This document shows positions 1 through 12,185 of a stretch of DNA of 64,000 bases, in pieces. The notes under the pieces were generated by a model that was not told where the DNA came from, did no database searches, and was given only the letters and a program-made list of their open reading frames with translations. A program made the translations under genes and the position numbers. The stretch comes from Pleurodeles waltl. Lineage: Eukaryota > Chordata > Amphibia > Caudata > Salamandridae. The stretch spans positions 1,054,609,554-1,054,673,553 of the forward strand of contig NC_090443.1 of the NCBI RefSeq assembly GCF_031143425.1. The letters are read 5' to 3'. Position 1 is the stretch's first letter; each line of letters starts with the position of its first letter.

Positions 1-777
1 TGAGGTGGGTTGCCCACAGGAGGGGTGGGGGAGTGGCACTGTGAGGTGGATGCAGGCCCGGGAGGATGTAATCAGAAGCAAAAGGTTTGAGGGTGGTGTG
101 TGAGTCACCACAGCGAGAAATTACACCATGATGATGTGTGTAACAGGAGGGCTTGCAGCAGTTTTCTGAAGTGGATTGTCTAGCAGGGCTCGAATGAATG
201 GAGCTTCTTACCTTTGCGAAAAGCAGAAAGGCGACATGACATCTGTTTTTATTTCCTCTGTGCACTTACTGGGTTTGACTGCCTAGGTGGCTAAGACATA
301 TAACATGAATAAGGCTCCTAGTTTTTCCTTTTTACTGATTTTTACAGATAAATACAGACAAAAAAACAATGTGTTTCCTGTTAGAAATATTTTTTTAAAG
401 CGGAAAAATACTGAAAAGTGTGCTTTTTGGGAAATACTCTCCATGCTGTCTTTCATGAATTTCAGACAAAAGCTGAACTTATGCACAGGGAGTTACAAAT
501 AAGATCACATTTCCTTACATGCAGGCACATGTTGACATATATTTGTAGTATAAAGCTAAAATGCACCTATTGGTGTAGTGATTTGTTATATGTGGCTGCT
601 TAATTTGCTAAAACAAGACAAGCTTCCATGTATGAGTCTGTGTCTTAAGAGTTAAGTAAGTGTGGAAATATACAATTTTACGAGTCCATTCACTCTCAAA
701 ACACAAAATAAGTATGGATGAGTGCCAATAAGATGGCCAAAAAAATAAATATGGATAAATACAGGTATAAAAGTGAA

Positions 778-780
<3 letters not shown>
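1..780. other. Low-coding sequence, no gene recognised
   Basis: Only short A/T-rich open frames without recognisable protein motifs are present on either strand. I see no splice-bounded exon, no element terminus and no RNA gene. Confidence 0.6.

Positions 781-859
<79 letters not shown>
781..859. repeat. (AT)n dinucleotide microsatellite
   Basis: About 79 bp of uninterrupted alternating AT. It opens long Ile-Tyr 'ORFs' on both strands that are artefacts of the repeat. Likely polymorphic in length and prone to cruciform or slippage structures. Confidence 0.97.
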
Positions 860-862
<3 letters not shown>

Positions 863-1029
863 GGACCCTAAATATGAACACTCCCAGGTCTCTTAATTGT
901 GGCTATTAGGTATAGTGGATGCTCTTGTGTACTGCCTAGTAGATCATTTTTGACTGTGTTGTAGATGCATTGTGGAAGCTAGTAGAATTCTCTGAGTTTG
1001 AATTATCCTGTTGAATTTCCTCAGACCTT

Positions 1030-1560
1030 TTTATGACAGGAGGGAGGGCTGCAGATCCTTTTCAGCTAGTTCTAGGGGATACCGACCAGTACACTGTTGC
1101 ACCTATCGAGATGTTATGGGTACAGTGCCTTTGTGGCTGTTTTGAAGTCATTCTCTGGCAGATACGTCTAAATCTGCGAAACAGTTTCTTTTGATGGCAG
1201 GCAACCCTTTTCTTGTGTATATTGTAGGTCTTAAAGCTAAGGTTAGTATCCAGGGTAGAAGTGCATGGATTTGGGGGTTTTGAAAAGTGGCAATGTGAAC
1301 CTGTTGAGTTACAGCTCATCCGAATATCTGAGTTTTCTTTCAGTGCATTCTTGTTCACCAAGAAGCCACAAAAGCAAGACTCTTTGAACTGGTGTTTCGT
1401 ATGGCTCTGTATACCATTCAGTCCTATAATAAGCTGGGTATCATCTGCGTAGGTGATAATGGTGAACCCGTACGACCAAATCAGGTTGGATATTAGGGAC
1501 AATATTGATGTAAAAAAAGTTGGGTTCAGAGAGGAGCCTTAGGAAAGCCCCCTGCTTAAA
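1030..1560 (-). pseudogene. LINE reverse transcriptase fragment (L2/CR1-like), reverse strand
   Basis: Read on the minus strand, the frame contains a YADD catalytic box in the context TYADDTQLI (codons at about 1440-1451). It is followed by a weakly conserved N-A-L-K-x-N-S-D block, the counterpart of the NSDKTE block of the LINE at 3.8-6.2 kb. Only the palm motif C region and the following thumb-like stretch are left (about 146 codons). There is no endonuclease and no 3' tail. Family knowledge: YADD plus DTQL is typical of Jockey-superfamily LINEs (L2, CR1, Rex1). A dead 5'- and 3'-truncated copy. Confidence 0.65.
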
Positions 1561-1568
1561 CTGTCTAG

Positions 1569-1790
1569 CACAGTGCTTCCCAAACATTTTGGAACCACAA
1601 CCCAATTGTTAGAACAACAAACTTTTTTTAACCCACCAGCTTTTAATGGACATGCGGCGGGTGATTTAAAAAAAAAAAAAAAAACATGTAACTAAGCATT
1701 ACACGTAGCACAGTTTCATTTACAAACAGTACATTTTCCATATTAATGGCCACTGAGTTTGCACAGACATCCAGTTTCACTGGTAAATCT
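1569..1790 (+). mobile_element. hAT-like short non-autonomous element (copy 1)
   Basis: It begins with CAGTGCTTCCCAAAC, the style of hAT-superfamily terminal inverted repeats, and continues into a block with 'gaaccacaaccc' and 'gaacaacaaa'. The same blocks in the same order occur on the minus strand at about 48760-48876, so this is a dispersed repeat family. The far terminus was not identified, so the right boundary is approximate. It contains an A-run of about 17 at 1667-1684. No coding capacity. Confidence 0.5.
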
Positions 1791-3560
1791 ACACGGAACT
1801 GAAGTACTGGATTTTTCAGAACCCAGTGGTGCCAGGGAACACACCCTAAGACTTCGAGTCCTTCCTGTTTCAGACTACAGAAACACAGAGTCTTCTTGGT
1901 GAAGTCAAAGATCTTGTTTATTGGCTGCAGCCAGTAACAGGTATCCTAGAAGTACAACACGGTGTATATTCTCAGGAGACTGCTTTCTTTGCAAAGCTAA
2001 CCTTCTCTTTTATACAAAATATTATGCTTTAGGCAAACATTCCTTATTTTACAGTTGACCATTCACATATTTTCACTACAAAGAAATAGCAGGTTTATGA
2101 TGACAAGCCCATATTCCAGTTTTTCCAGCCCTCAATCAATTACCCGGCAAGGCTTAGTACTTTTCATCAGATATCGACGGACCCCCAATATAAACGGGCA
2201 CCTCCTCCTTGTAAAGCAAGTCATAAAGAAAGAAACAGGGACAGGTGTGTGTAAGATTAGGCATGGTTTGTGTGTGATGAAAAGGTTTTATGATGTGTTG
2301 TGCTTTGATACTAATCTCATTCGGCCACTGGGAAAGAAACTGGCCGAACAGGTTTGGCTTCAGGCAGTGGAGTCAGCTTGCCCAGGTCACAGAGGAGTCA
2401 GCAAAGATGTACGTGTCCTTCAGACTCGTTTTCAGCATTAGACATTGGCCTATGTGAGGGCAATCATAAAATGGCTGTCGTTTAAATGGAACACGAGGGT
2501 TCAGGACGGAAACTCTGATATTCGGGTGATTTGTTACCCGAATATGAATACAATGCTTGTGCATACTATTCTAATCATTCCCGGTCTGCTGATACCAAAA
2601 TCGTTGTGATACGACGACGTTTATAACACGGGTCCAGAATTTTCAGTACCACAGAACACAGATGATGATGTGTGGAAATCCGGTTTCAGTGAATATTTAT
2701 CATTTTGTGGATCTCCAAGTAAAGCTCCTCGATTTATTTTGATCCTATTAAAATTCTTGTTTACATTACACATTGGAAAATCAAAAAAATGTGCTTCATA
2801 TTTTTGTTTTTGTTCAAACTATTTTATTCATTTTAGTGAAACAACATACAAATCAGATGATATTGCGAGACAGATAGATGATGGGTGGTTGATACAATAA
2901 CAGCAAACACATGATAGATGAGTATCATTAGGATATTGTAAGTCATTGTACATTCAGGGCTACGTTATTACTGAAATGTAAGGACAATAATACTCAAATG
3001 ATGGTTTTGGAACCGCCACGGAGCCTGGTAAGTTCAGCTCTAGAGGGTACCTATATGCACTCAAGTGAGTGGGTACAAACCTGGTAAAACTTGTAAGTTG
3101 ATGTCGCATTGTGGAGTTGTGTATTGTAGTGATAAATCGCCCCAATGTCAGGGGGAACAATCAAGGGAACTGGGAAGTGAGGGGAAGGGGAAATGGGGGA
3201 GGAGCATGAGTGAGATTTCCGGAAGCCAAGAGCGTTTTATTGTTTAGGTATTAGGATTGTGGCCTAGATTATGTTGTACTCCCGTTATTATTAATTCCAG
3301 TGTATTTATCTAGGATATGCCATACTGTGTTGAAAATTTGAGGGTAAGACTGGAAATTAGCCTGAAAGGTATGTGCCTTTATAGAAATGAAACCCATGCC
3401 CACCAAGTATGATTAGAGAGAAGGTTAAAAGATTTCCATTCGGAGAGGATAACTTTTAGCACAATGGTCAGAAGGAGATCTAAAAAAAAAAAGCCATATC
3501 ATTGACGTCAAGTGACAGGGTGGATCTTGAGGCCCAGGGACCAAGAGTAACCAGAGCAAA
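1791..3560. other. Intergenic stretch, no supported gene
   Basis: The longest frame (128 codons, 2055-2441) shows no domain, no biased codon use and no relation to the surrounding elements, so I do not call it. A small hairpin (8-bp arms) lies at 2520-2543. Nothing else recognisable. Confidence 0.5.
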
Positions 3561-3564
3561 ACCT

Positions 3565-3800
3565 AGCGTTATAGGTATGTCAGATCTCTACAAAAAAAAA
3601 TTGTATTGGATGCCAGTATGTGTCCCGCAGTCAAAGAACATGTATTGGTGAGATCCAGTCTCTTGGTTGCATTTGCAGCATTTGTCGTTTTCTCGCAGCT
3701 TTAGGCTATGTAACCTAGATGGAGTACAATGTAGGAGGCTCATGGTGAAGAATTTAGATTGTAAGAGAGAGGACAATTTTGTTACGTAATGAGAGCTTGC
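3565..3800 (-). pseudogene. L1-like ORF2 C-terminal fragment, reverse strand
   Basis: The minus-strand frame carries a cysteine-histidine pattern, C-x2-C-x6-H-x5-C, in the context CCKCNQETGSHQYMFFDC. It is preceded by a hydrophobic-basic stretch. This matches the C-x2-C...H...C knuckle near the C-terminus of L1/Tx1-type ORF2 proteins. About 70 codons remain. It directly abuts the 5'-truncated LINE on the other strand, suggesting one inserted next to or into the other. Assignment rests on this one motif. Confidence 0.45.
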
Positions 3801-6166
3801 CAATTTTTTTGCCAGTTGTCGACTGTGATGTGGCCAACGACGACATCTCCATCACTCTGCTCGACAACCTCGGCTTCAACCAGCTCGTCACACCCACCCA
3901 CTCTGTAGGACACACGCTTGACCCAATTTTCTCCACCAGCAAACGCCTCCTTCAGCCACACCACCAAACTCCACTGGACCGACCACCCCTGCATCCACTT
4001 CTCCTTCGAGAAACCTACAACAGACCAGCTGATCACCACCCTCTCCCGGAACCCACTGATCGACACCGCCAACACAGACACAGCAGCACGCAACCTCAGG
4101 CAATGGATCGATGATTGTGCCAACACTCTTGCCCCGGTCAAGAAATGCTCTAACAGACACACCGACAGAAAGGCCTTCTGGTTCACCGCCGACCTCCAAG
4201 AATCCAAGCAAACATGCCGAAGACTTGAGAAAAAGTGTCGCCAAGAACAGACACCGGACAACCACACAGCCTTCAAGAACGCCATCCGCTGACGCCACCA
4301 ACTCATCCGAACTGCCAAAAGAACCGCCTTCAAAGAACGCATGGCCAACAACGCACACAGCTACAAGGAGCTCTTCAACATTTGAAGGAACTCTCCAACA
4401 TCAAGATCCCGCCATCAGAATTACCTCTGTGACTCCCTAGCCACCACCTTCTACTGCAAGATCGCAGACATCCATGACAGCTTCAATACCCAGACCCCCA
4501 CGTCAACCACCAACACCACAGACTCACCAGCCTCCTGCTCCCCTGAACCCACATCAACAGCGATGACACCATCAAAACCATGAGCACCATCCACTCCGGC
4601 TCACCACCCGACCCCTGCCCTCACCACATCTTCAGCAAAGCAAGCTCCGTCATCGCACCACAACTCCGGACGGAAGATCATCAACTGTTCCTTTGAGACT
4701 GCCACCTTCCCAGAGAGCTGGAAACACGCCAAGATCCACGCCCTCCTCAAGAAACCCAAGGCGGTCCCAGGGGACCTCAAGACCTCGGCCCATCTCCCTG
4801 CTTCCCTTCCTGGCAAAAGTCTTCGAGAAAATTAACAACAAACAACTGACCTGTTCTCTCGAGGAGAACACTCTGGACCCGTCCCAATCCAGATTCCGCA
4901 GCAACCACAGCACTGAAACTGCCCTCATTGCTGCCACTGACGATATCAGGATCATACTTGACAATGGTGAAACCGCGGCCCTCATCCTGGACCGCTTGGC
5001 CGCGTTCAACACCGTCTGCCACCACACCCTACGCACACGCCTCAACGAGGAAGGGATCCGCAACAGAGCCCTGGACTGGATCGCCTCCTTCCTCACCGGC
5101 AGAACTCAGTCCATCTCCCTCCATTCCGCTCTGAAGCCTCCAAAATCGCCTGCGGCGTCCCCCATGGATCGTCCCTCAACCTGACCCTCTTTTACATGGC
5201 GCCGCTCGCAAACATCGTCCGATTTCACAACCTCAACATCATCTAATACGCCGATGACACCCAGCTGATCCTCTCCTTCACAAGGACTCTGCCACCACCA
5301 AAACCAACCTCTAGGAAGGAATGAAAGCCATCGCCGAATGGATGAACAGCTGCATGAAACTGAATTCTGACAAAACTGAGGGCATCATCCTCAGCTCCAT
5401 CCCCTCCACATGGGACTACTCCTGGTGGCCTGCCACACTGGGAACCGCACCGACACCCACCGACCAAGCACGCAACCTGAGATTCATCCTGGACTCATCG
5501 CTATCAGTGACCCAGCAAGTCAAAGCTGTCTTTTCCTCCTGCTTCATTACCCTCCACATGCTTCATAAGATCTACAAATGGATCCCCACTGAAACCAGAA
5601 GGATGGTCACCCAAGCCCTTGTAAGCTGCAAACTGGACTACAGCAGCGCCCTCTATGCAGGAACCATGGTCAGACTCCAGAAGAGACTGCAACGCATACA
5701 GAACGCCTCCGCACGCCACATCCTGGACATCCACAGCCACATCACAGTCCACCTGAGACCTACACTGGCTCCCCATCAGCAAGAGAATCACGTTCAAACT
5801 CCTCACCCATGCTCACAAGGCACTGCACAACACCAGACCAGAATATCTCAACAGACCGTTCTCCTTCTACACCCCGACAGCTTTGCTTCGCTGACCTTGC
5901 CCTCGCCACCATCCCACGCATCCACAGAACGACCGCCGGTAGCAGATTGTTCTCCCACCTTGCCGCCAAGACATGGAACACTCTTCCCACCCACCTGCGA
6001 CAGACCAGGACCTACTTACATTCAGGAGACACCTCAAAACTTGGCTGTTCGATCAGTGGCAGCCTTCACACACACACACACCCGCCCACCCCCAATCAGC
6101 ACCTTGAGACCCTCAAGGGTGATTAGTTCGCTTTTACAAATGCTTTGATTGATTGATTAGCAAAGT
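3800..6166 (+). mobile_element. 5'-truncated L2/CR1-type LINE (endonuclease end, RT, 3' tail)
   Basis: The element starts inside the end of the AP-endonuclease domain, with the TPTHSVGHTLDPIF block. A linker with a W-I-D-D motif follows, then reverse transcriptase: RPISLLPFLAKVFEK (about 4790), the F-R-x-NHSTETAL block (about 4890), L-A-A-F-N-T-V (about 4995), DWIASFLTGRTQ (about 5080) and the YADD box at 5247-5258. After that come the NSDKTE block and a C-terminal region rich in W-x-P/R-I-Q-N. The frame shifts several times and has stops, including a TAA next to YADD. The 3' end has a CA-rich stretch and ends in GATTGATTGATTAG-type repeats, the usual priming tail of L2/V-SINE-like LINEs. GC-rich relative to its flanks. 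Non-functional. Confidence 0.82.
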
Positions 6167-6595
6167 AGATCTTCAATTAAATATTTATCCCATTTTCTGT
6201 ACAATACTGAAGTTTGTGTTGCAAATGGGTCAGATAGAAATTGATAAATCTGTGAGGCAATATGTCCTGAGTGTTGCCATATTGCGAGACGGGCTGGTAG
6301 GGATGGGTGTTTTTGCTTGCCTAAGTCTTGAATGTATACACGTATTTCTATTTTGTTATGTGTTACAAAAAATGACATAGTTCAGCCTTTCCTTTCACAC
6401 TAGCATAATTCTCACATAGTTTCTTTACTTCTCTTGCTCTGACTGTAAAGTGAGTGGAGTTTGTAAACATCAATCCCCATGTTAAAAAAAAAAAAAAAAA
6501 AAAAAAGAGTACTTTGTCAGGTGTCATAACCCGACATTTGACCTCTGCCTTTGAAGCTCAGCAAATGTCACAAGATAACATAATTCTGATTGATA
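6167..6595. other. Spacer with 23-nt poly(A) tract
   Basis: No gene. An uninterrupted A-run lies at 6484-6506. It may be the tail of a short retroposed sequence, but no body or target duplication could be defined. Confidence 0.5.
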
Positions 6596-7817
6596 CATCT
6601 ACCTGTAGATTCCTCACCTTTTGAATACTCCCAATGCACCAGCATTCTACGTGAATGGCGCAGTGGAGTTGGTTCCGGAGCAGAAAAGAGATCAGGGATA
6701 TTATTCAAGCTATTTCCTGATTCCCAAGAAAGATGGTCATTTGAGGCCCATTCTGGACTTGAGGATTTTGAATTGGTTCCTCAAACAGGAGAAGTTAAAA
6801 ATGCTGACCCTCGCACAGGTGCTTCTTGCGCTGGACAAGAAAGACTGGATGGTTTCTATCGACTTTCAGGATGTGTTTTTTCACATCCCGATTCCGAAGT
6901 AGCACAGGAAGTATCTCTTTTTCATGGTGGGGTTGCAGCACTACCAGTTTGCGGTCCTCCCATTTGATCTTACTTCCGCACCTCGAATCTTCACAAAGGT
7001 GATGGCAGTGATTGCAGTGCATCTTAGAAGGGAATTTTGGTATTCCCTTACCTGGACGATTGGCGGGTCAAAGCCAAGTCCCCAGAGTTAGTGTTGCACC
7101 ATCTGAAGATGACAACCCAGTTGTTCTTCAACCTGGGCTTTTCATTGAACGTGCCCAAATCTCATCTGGAACCCTCTCAGCGCCTCCTGTTCATAGGGGC
7201 AGTACTGGACACACACATCGAATCATGCCTTTCCTCCTCCTCCTCAGAGAATTCAGGATATTCAGGCTATGATTCCAATGTTACAGAGTGGAGCGGATGT
7301 TCTGGTCCTAAAAGTCCTAAGCCTGCTCGTTCTGTTCTCTTCCTGTAGTATGCAGGTAACTCATGGCCGTTGGCACATGAGGGCTCTCCAGTAGTGCCTC
7401 CGCAAGCAGTGGTTTCAACGTAAATAAGATCTCAAGGAGTCAATAACAATCTCCAGAGGCACTGCAGCGGATCTTCTGGGGTGGAGTGTGCACGGCAACC
7501 TATCGCAAGGAAGGCCTTTTTGTCTTCCACCACTGGTGACTACAGTCATAATGGATACCTCCACTGTAGGATGGGGAGTGCATCTGTGGGATCTGGAGAT
7601 CAATGGTCTTTGGTCTCCAGTAGAACAGATGTTTCACAACTATCTGTTGCAGTTACAGGCAGTACGTCTGGCTATCAAGGCCTTCCTCCCATCCCTTCGT
7701 GGTCAGTCAGTACAGGTCTTGACAGCAACACTACCGCAATGTTGTACATCAACAAACTGGGAGGAGCAGGGTCATACATTCTCTGCAGAGAGGATGTGCG
7801 GCTCTTAGCATAGTAGC
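6596..7817 (+). pseudogene. DIRS retrotransposon remnant: reverse transcriptase and RNase H
   Basis: Contains DIRS-type RT blocks YYSSYFLIPKKDGHLRPILD, a SIDFQDVFFHIPIPK box and the catalytic FPYLDDW motif at about 7041-7062. The F-I-G-A-V-L-D-T segment follows. After a degraded spacer, RNase H begins with DTSTVGWGVHLWD and Q-A-V-R-L-A-I-K-A-F-L-P (about 7548-7690). The family expects TDN here, but this copy reads T-A-T (about 7720-7728). At least three frameshifts and stops separate the blocks. It lacks ORF1 and the recombinase and is cut off at the right by an LTR starting at 7818. It belongs to a different lineage from the copies at 10.8-18.9 kb, judging by its divergent RT and RNase H. 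Confidence 0.8.
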
Positions 7818-8169
7818 TGTAGGAAAGTACCATCTTGCCTGGCATGTTACCCCCCATTTTTACTTGTATGTATTTGTTTTTGCCTGTATCACTGGGATCC
7901 TGCTATGCAGGACCCCAGTGCTCATGAAGTGTGTCCTGTATGTGTTCCCTGTGTGGTGCCTAACTGTAGGACTGAGACTCTGCTAACCAGAACCTCAGTG
8001 TTTATGCGCTCTCTGCTTTTAAAATTGTCACTGCAGGCTAGTGACTAATTTTACCAATTCCGATTGGCACACTGGAACACCCTTATAATTCCCTGGTATA
8101 TGGTACCTAGGTAACCAGGGTATTGGGTTTCCAAGAGATCCCTATGGGCTGCAGTATTTCTTTTGCCAC
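7818..8169 (+). mobile_element. 5' fragment of long LTR, family A
   Basis: Starts TGTAGGAAAGTACC and follows, block by block, the first roughly 350 bp of the complete family A LTR at 22348-25302 (shared 'tgcctaactgt', 'aacctcagtg', 'ccagggtattggg'). It breaks off exactly where a family B LTR begins (8170). No coding content. Confidence 0.75.
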
Positions 8170-10804
8170 TGTAGGAAGTTGGCTCTGTATATACTATTTC
8201 AAAGTAAATAATGTGCACAGAGTCCAAGGGTTCCCCTTAGAGGTAAGATAGTGGCAAAAAGAGATCATTCTAATGCTCTATTTTGTGGTAGTGTGGTCGA
8301 GCAGTAGGCTTATCAGAGGGTAGTGTTAAGCATTTGTTGTATACACACAGACAATAAAAGAGGAACACACACTCAGACAATTCCAGGCCAATAGGTTTTT
8401 ATATAGAAAAATATATTTTCTTAGTTTATTTTAAGAACCACAGGTTCAAGATTTACAAACAATACTTTAAATGAAAGGTATTTCACTCAGGTATCTTAGG
8501 AACTTTGAATCATCACAATAGCATGTACAGTGTTGGCAAAAATGGCAGTAAGCTATTTCAACAGTTCCTGGAGGAGGTAAGTATTTGTTAGTTTTTCAGG
8601 TAAGTAAAGCACTTACAGGGTTCACAGTTGGGTCCAAGGTAGCCCACAGTTGGGGGTTCAGGGCAACCCCAAAGTTACCACACCAGCAGCTCAGGGCCGG
8701 TCAGGTGCAGAGGTCAAAGTGGTGCCCAAAACGCATAGGCTTCAATGGAGAAGGGGGTGCTCCGGTTCCAGTCTGCCAGCAGGTAAGTACCCGCGACTTC
8801 GGAGGGCAGACCAGGGGGGTTTTGTAGGGCACCGGGGGGGACACAAGTCAGCACAAAAAGTACACCCTCAGCGGCACAGGGGCGGCCGGGTGCAGAGTGC
8901 AAACAGGCATCAGATTTGCAATAGGTTTCAATGGGAGACCCAGGGGTCTCTTCAGCGAAGCAGGCAGGCAAAGGGGGGGCTCCTCGGGGTAGCAACCACC
9001 TGGGCAAGGGAGAGGGCCACCTGGGGGTCGCTTCTGCACTGGAGGTCGGATCCTTCAGGTCCTGGGGGCTGCGGGTGCAGTGGGTTTCCTAGGCGTCTGG
9101 TTCTTTGAAGCAGGCAGTCGCGGTCAGGGGGGAGCCTCTGGATTCCCTCTGCAGGCGTCACTGTGCGGGGTCAGGGGGGTCAACTCTGGCTACTCAGGGG
9201 CTCGCAGTCGCCGGGGAGTCCTCCCTGTAGTGTTTCTCCGCAGGTCGAGCCGGGGGCTTTGGGTGCAGAGTGGAAAGTCTCCCGCTTCCGGCAGGAAACG
9301 TGTAGTCCTTTTAAAAGTTGTTTCTTTGTTGCAAGTTTCAGTCTTTGTGGAACAGGGCCGCTGTCCTCAGGAGTTCTTGGTCCTTTTAGATGCAGGGTAG
9401 TCCTCTGAGTCTTCAGAGGTCGCTGGACCCTGGGGGATGCATCACTTGCAGTTTTTCTTGAAGTGGGGAGACATGCCTGTAGGGCTGGGGCCAAAGCAGT
9501 TGGTGTCTCCGTCTTCTCTGCAGGGCTTCAGGTCAGCAGTCCTTCTTCGTCTTCAGGTTGCAGGAATCTATCTTCCTAGGTTCTGGGGGTCCCTAAATAC
9601 TCAATTTAGGGGTGTGTTTAGGTCTGGGAGGTTAGTAGCCAATGGCTACTAGCCCTGAGGGTGGCTACACCCTCTTTGTGCCTCCTCCCTGAGGAGAGGG
9701 GGGCACATCCCTAATCCTATTGGGGGAATCCTCCATCTGCAAGATGGAGGATTTCTAAAAGTCAGTCACCTCAGCTCAGGACACCTTAGGGGTTGTCCTG
9801 ACTGGCCAGTGACTCCTCCTTGTTTTTCTCATTATCTCTTCTGGCCTTGCTGCCAAAAAAGTGGGGCCGTGGCCGGGCATCTCCACTAGCTGGGATGCCC
9901 TGTGGCGCTGTAACAAAGGGGGTGAGCCTTTGAGGCTCACCGCCAGGTGTTACAGTTCCTGCAGGGGGAGGTGAGCAGCATCTCCACCCAATACAGGCTT
10001 TGTTACTAGCCACAGAGTGACAAAGGCACTCTCCCCATGTGGCCAGAACATGTCTGGTGTGTGGCAGGCTGGGAAAACTAGTCTGCCCACACTGGAAGTC
10101 GGGTATGTTTTCAGGGGGCATCTCTAAGATGCCCTCTGGGTGTATTTTACAATAAAATGTACACTGGCATCAGTGTGCATTTATTGTGCTGAGAAGTTTG
10201 ATACCAAACTTCCCAGTTTTCAGTGTAGCCATTATGGTGCTGTGGAGTTCGTGCACGACAGGCTCCCAGACCATATACTCTTATGGCTACCCTGCACTTA
10301 CAATGTCTAAGGTTTTGCTTAGACACTGTCGGGGCATAGTGCTCATGCACTTATGCCCTCACCTATGGTATAGTGCACCCTGCCTTAGGGCTGTAAGGCC
10401 TGCTAGAGGGGTGACTTATCTATACCTATAGGCAGTGTGAGGTTGGCATGGCACCCTTGAGGGGAGTGCCATGTCGACTTAGTCGTTTTATCCCCACTAG
10501 CACACAAAAGCTGGCAAGCAGTGTGTCTGTGCTGAGTGAGGGGGTCCCCAGGGTGGCATAAGACATGCTGCAGCCCTTAGAGACCTTTCCTGGCATCAGG
10601 GCCCTTGGCACCAGGGGTACCAGTTACAAGGGACTTACCTGGATGCCAGGGTGTGCCAATTGTGGAAACAAAGGTACAGGTTAGGGAAAGAACACTGGTG
10701 CTGGGGCCTGGTTAGCAGGCCTCAGCACACTTTCAAATCATAACTTGGCATCAGCAAAGGCAAAAAGTCAGGGGGTAACCATGCCAAGGAGGCATTTCCT
10801 TACA
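8170..10804 (-). mobile_element. Long LTR, family B, reverse orientation
   Basis: On the plus strand it begins TGTAGGAAGTTGGC and ends GGCATTTCCTTACA. The same termini in the opposite orientation bound a 2,688-bp copy with a target duplication at 36290-38977. By comparison with that copy, the transcription sense here is the minus strand. Length is 2,635 bp. It has no long reading frame with a recognisable domain, and many short open frames are spurious. I find no matching 5-bp duplication (flanks gccac and catat), so this copy is either rearranged or not a simple solo LTR. It sits between a family A fragment and DIRS ORF1. Confidence 0.78.
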
Positions 10805-10903
10805 CATATCCAGAAAGAGACTGAAAAAATACAAACTTTACCTCCACTCAAATGTAAAAGGAAACTTGCATTTTAGGAGCCAGAAAATCAACCTAAGGCA
10901 AAA

Positions 10904-12114
10904 ATGGTTAGAGACAAATCCCCACCACCAAGGTTATCCCCACCACCAAGGTTATCACCACAACCATCCCCACTGCACTCACCACAACTGTCACCAGTGG
11001 GAACACCTATAATGCAGTCACCCACACATACTGGGATGACACAGGATGATGCTGATGCATGGGACTTATATGATGAACCAGTATCGGATAACAGTCCGGA
11101 TTGTTATCCAACAAAGCCGTCACCACCAGAAGACAGTACTGCATATACGCAGGTACTATCCAGGGCAGCTACGTTCCACAACATAGCAATGCACACAGAG
11201 CCAGTGGAGGATGATTTACTGTTTAACACTTTGGCATCCACCCACGCTTCCTATCGGAGTCTGCCAATGCTCCCAGGCATGCTCAAGCACGGGAAACAGG
11301 TCTTCCAGGAGCCTGTAAAGGGAAGGGCTATCACGCCTAGAGTTGAGAAGAAGTACAAACCTCCCCCAACAGATTCTGTGTTCATAACACAACAACTTAC
11401 ACCGGACTCAGTGGTTGTAGGGGTGGCAAGGAAAAGGCAAACTCTCAATCGTCAGGAGACGCTCCACCGCCTGACAAAACAGAAAATTCGACGCAGCGGG
11501 CAAGCGAGTGATGGCACAAGCAGCCAATCAATGGCGGATTGCAAATTTGCAAGCCCTACTTGCTCGCTACGACAGGGCCCACTGGCACGAGATGCAACAC
11601 ATCATACAGCACTTGCCCAAGGAACACCAGAAACATGCCCAACAGTTAGTGGAAGATGGACAGGCCATATCTAACAACCAGATAAGGTCCGCACTAGACT
11701 CTGCAGACACGGTAGCACGAACTGTCAACACGGCAGTAACCATTTGCAGGCATGCATGGTTGAGAAGTTCTGGATTCAAGCCAGAGATTCAACAAGTGGT
11801 GTTGAACATGCCGTTTAATCAAGAACAGGTGTTTGGGCCGGAAGTTGACACAGCAATTGAAAAATTGAAAAAAGACACGGACACGGCCAAAGCCATGGGC
11901 GCGCTCTATTCCCCACAAGTCAGAGGCACCTTTAGAAAACCACAATTCAGAGGACGTTTTCGGCAACAAACATCAGAGCCTTCCACCTCTCAAACCAGAC
12001 CCACCAATCAGGCACAATACCAAAGGGGAGGGTTTCGTGGTTCCCATAGAGGACAATTCCCAAGAGGAAGGGGAAAGTTCCAAGCAACCAAACCAATCCA
12101 GACCAAACAGTGAC
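10904..12114 (+). pseudogene. DIRS ORF1 (Gag-like) protein, frameshifted
   Basis: First segment (ATG 10904, to about 11500): proline/serine repeats (PPPRLSP twice), then an acidic DDADAWDLYDEPVSD block and a PVEDDLLFNTLAS segment, both recurrent in DIRS ORF1. A frame change near 11500 leads to the second segment (to TGA at 12112-12114). That has AANQWRIANLQALLARYDRAHW, an R-H-A-W-L-R-S-S-G-F core, and a C-terminal Arg/Gly-rich tail (FRGRFRQ, RGGFRGSHRGQFPRGRG) that probably binds nucleic acid. The same middle block occurs in DIRS copy 2 (15.64 kb). Role by family: particle-forming or RNA-binding protein. Non-functional as one chain because of the shift. Confidence 0.8.
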
Positions 12115-12185
12115 TTCAATGTCACATCACCCCAACACTTGTCACCAGTTGAGGGGGAGGTTAACCACATATTACCACAGACGCA

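Noticed and set aside
696..909. Open frames on both strands with Ile-Tyr repeats
   Set aside because: They are translations of the (AT)n tract and have no other content.
2055..2441. 128-codon open frame
   Set aside because: No domain, no supporting signals and no relation to neighbouring elements; expected by chance in low-coding DNA.
3782..4358. 189- and 156-codon minus-strand frames
   Set aside because: They overlap the plus-strand LINE, whose endonuclease and linker motifs explain the sequence; they are shadows of its GC-rich coding.
8650..9500. Several 100-150 codon frames in the family B LTR
   Set aside because: Low-complexity Gly/Arg/Pro translations of GC-rich LTR sequence, not conserved in frame among the B copies.
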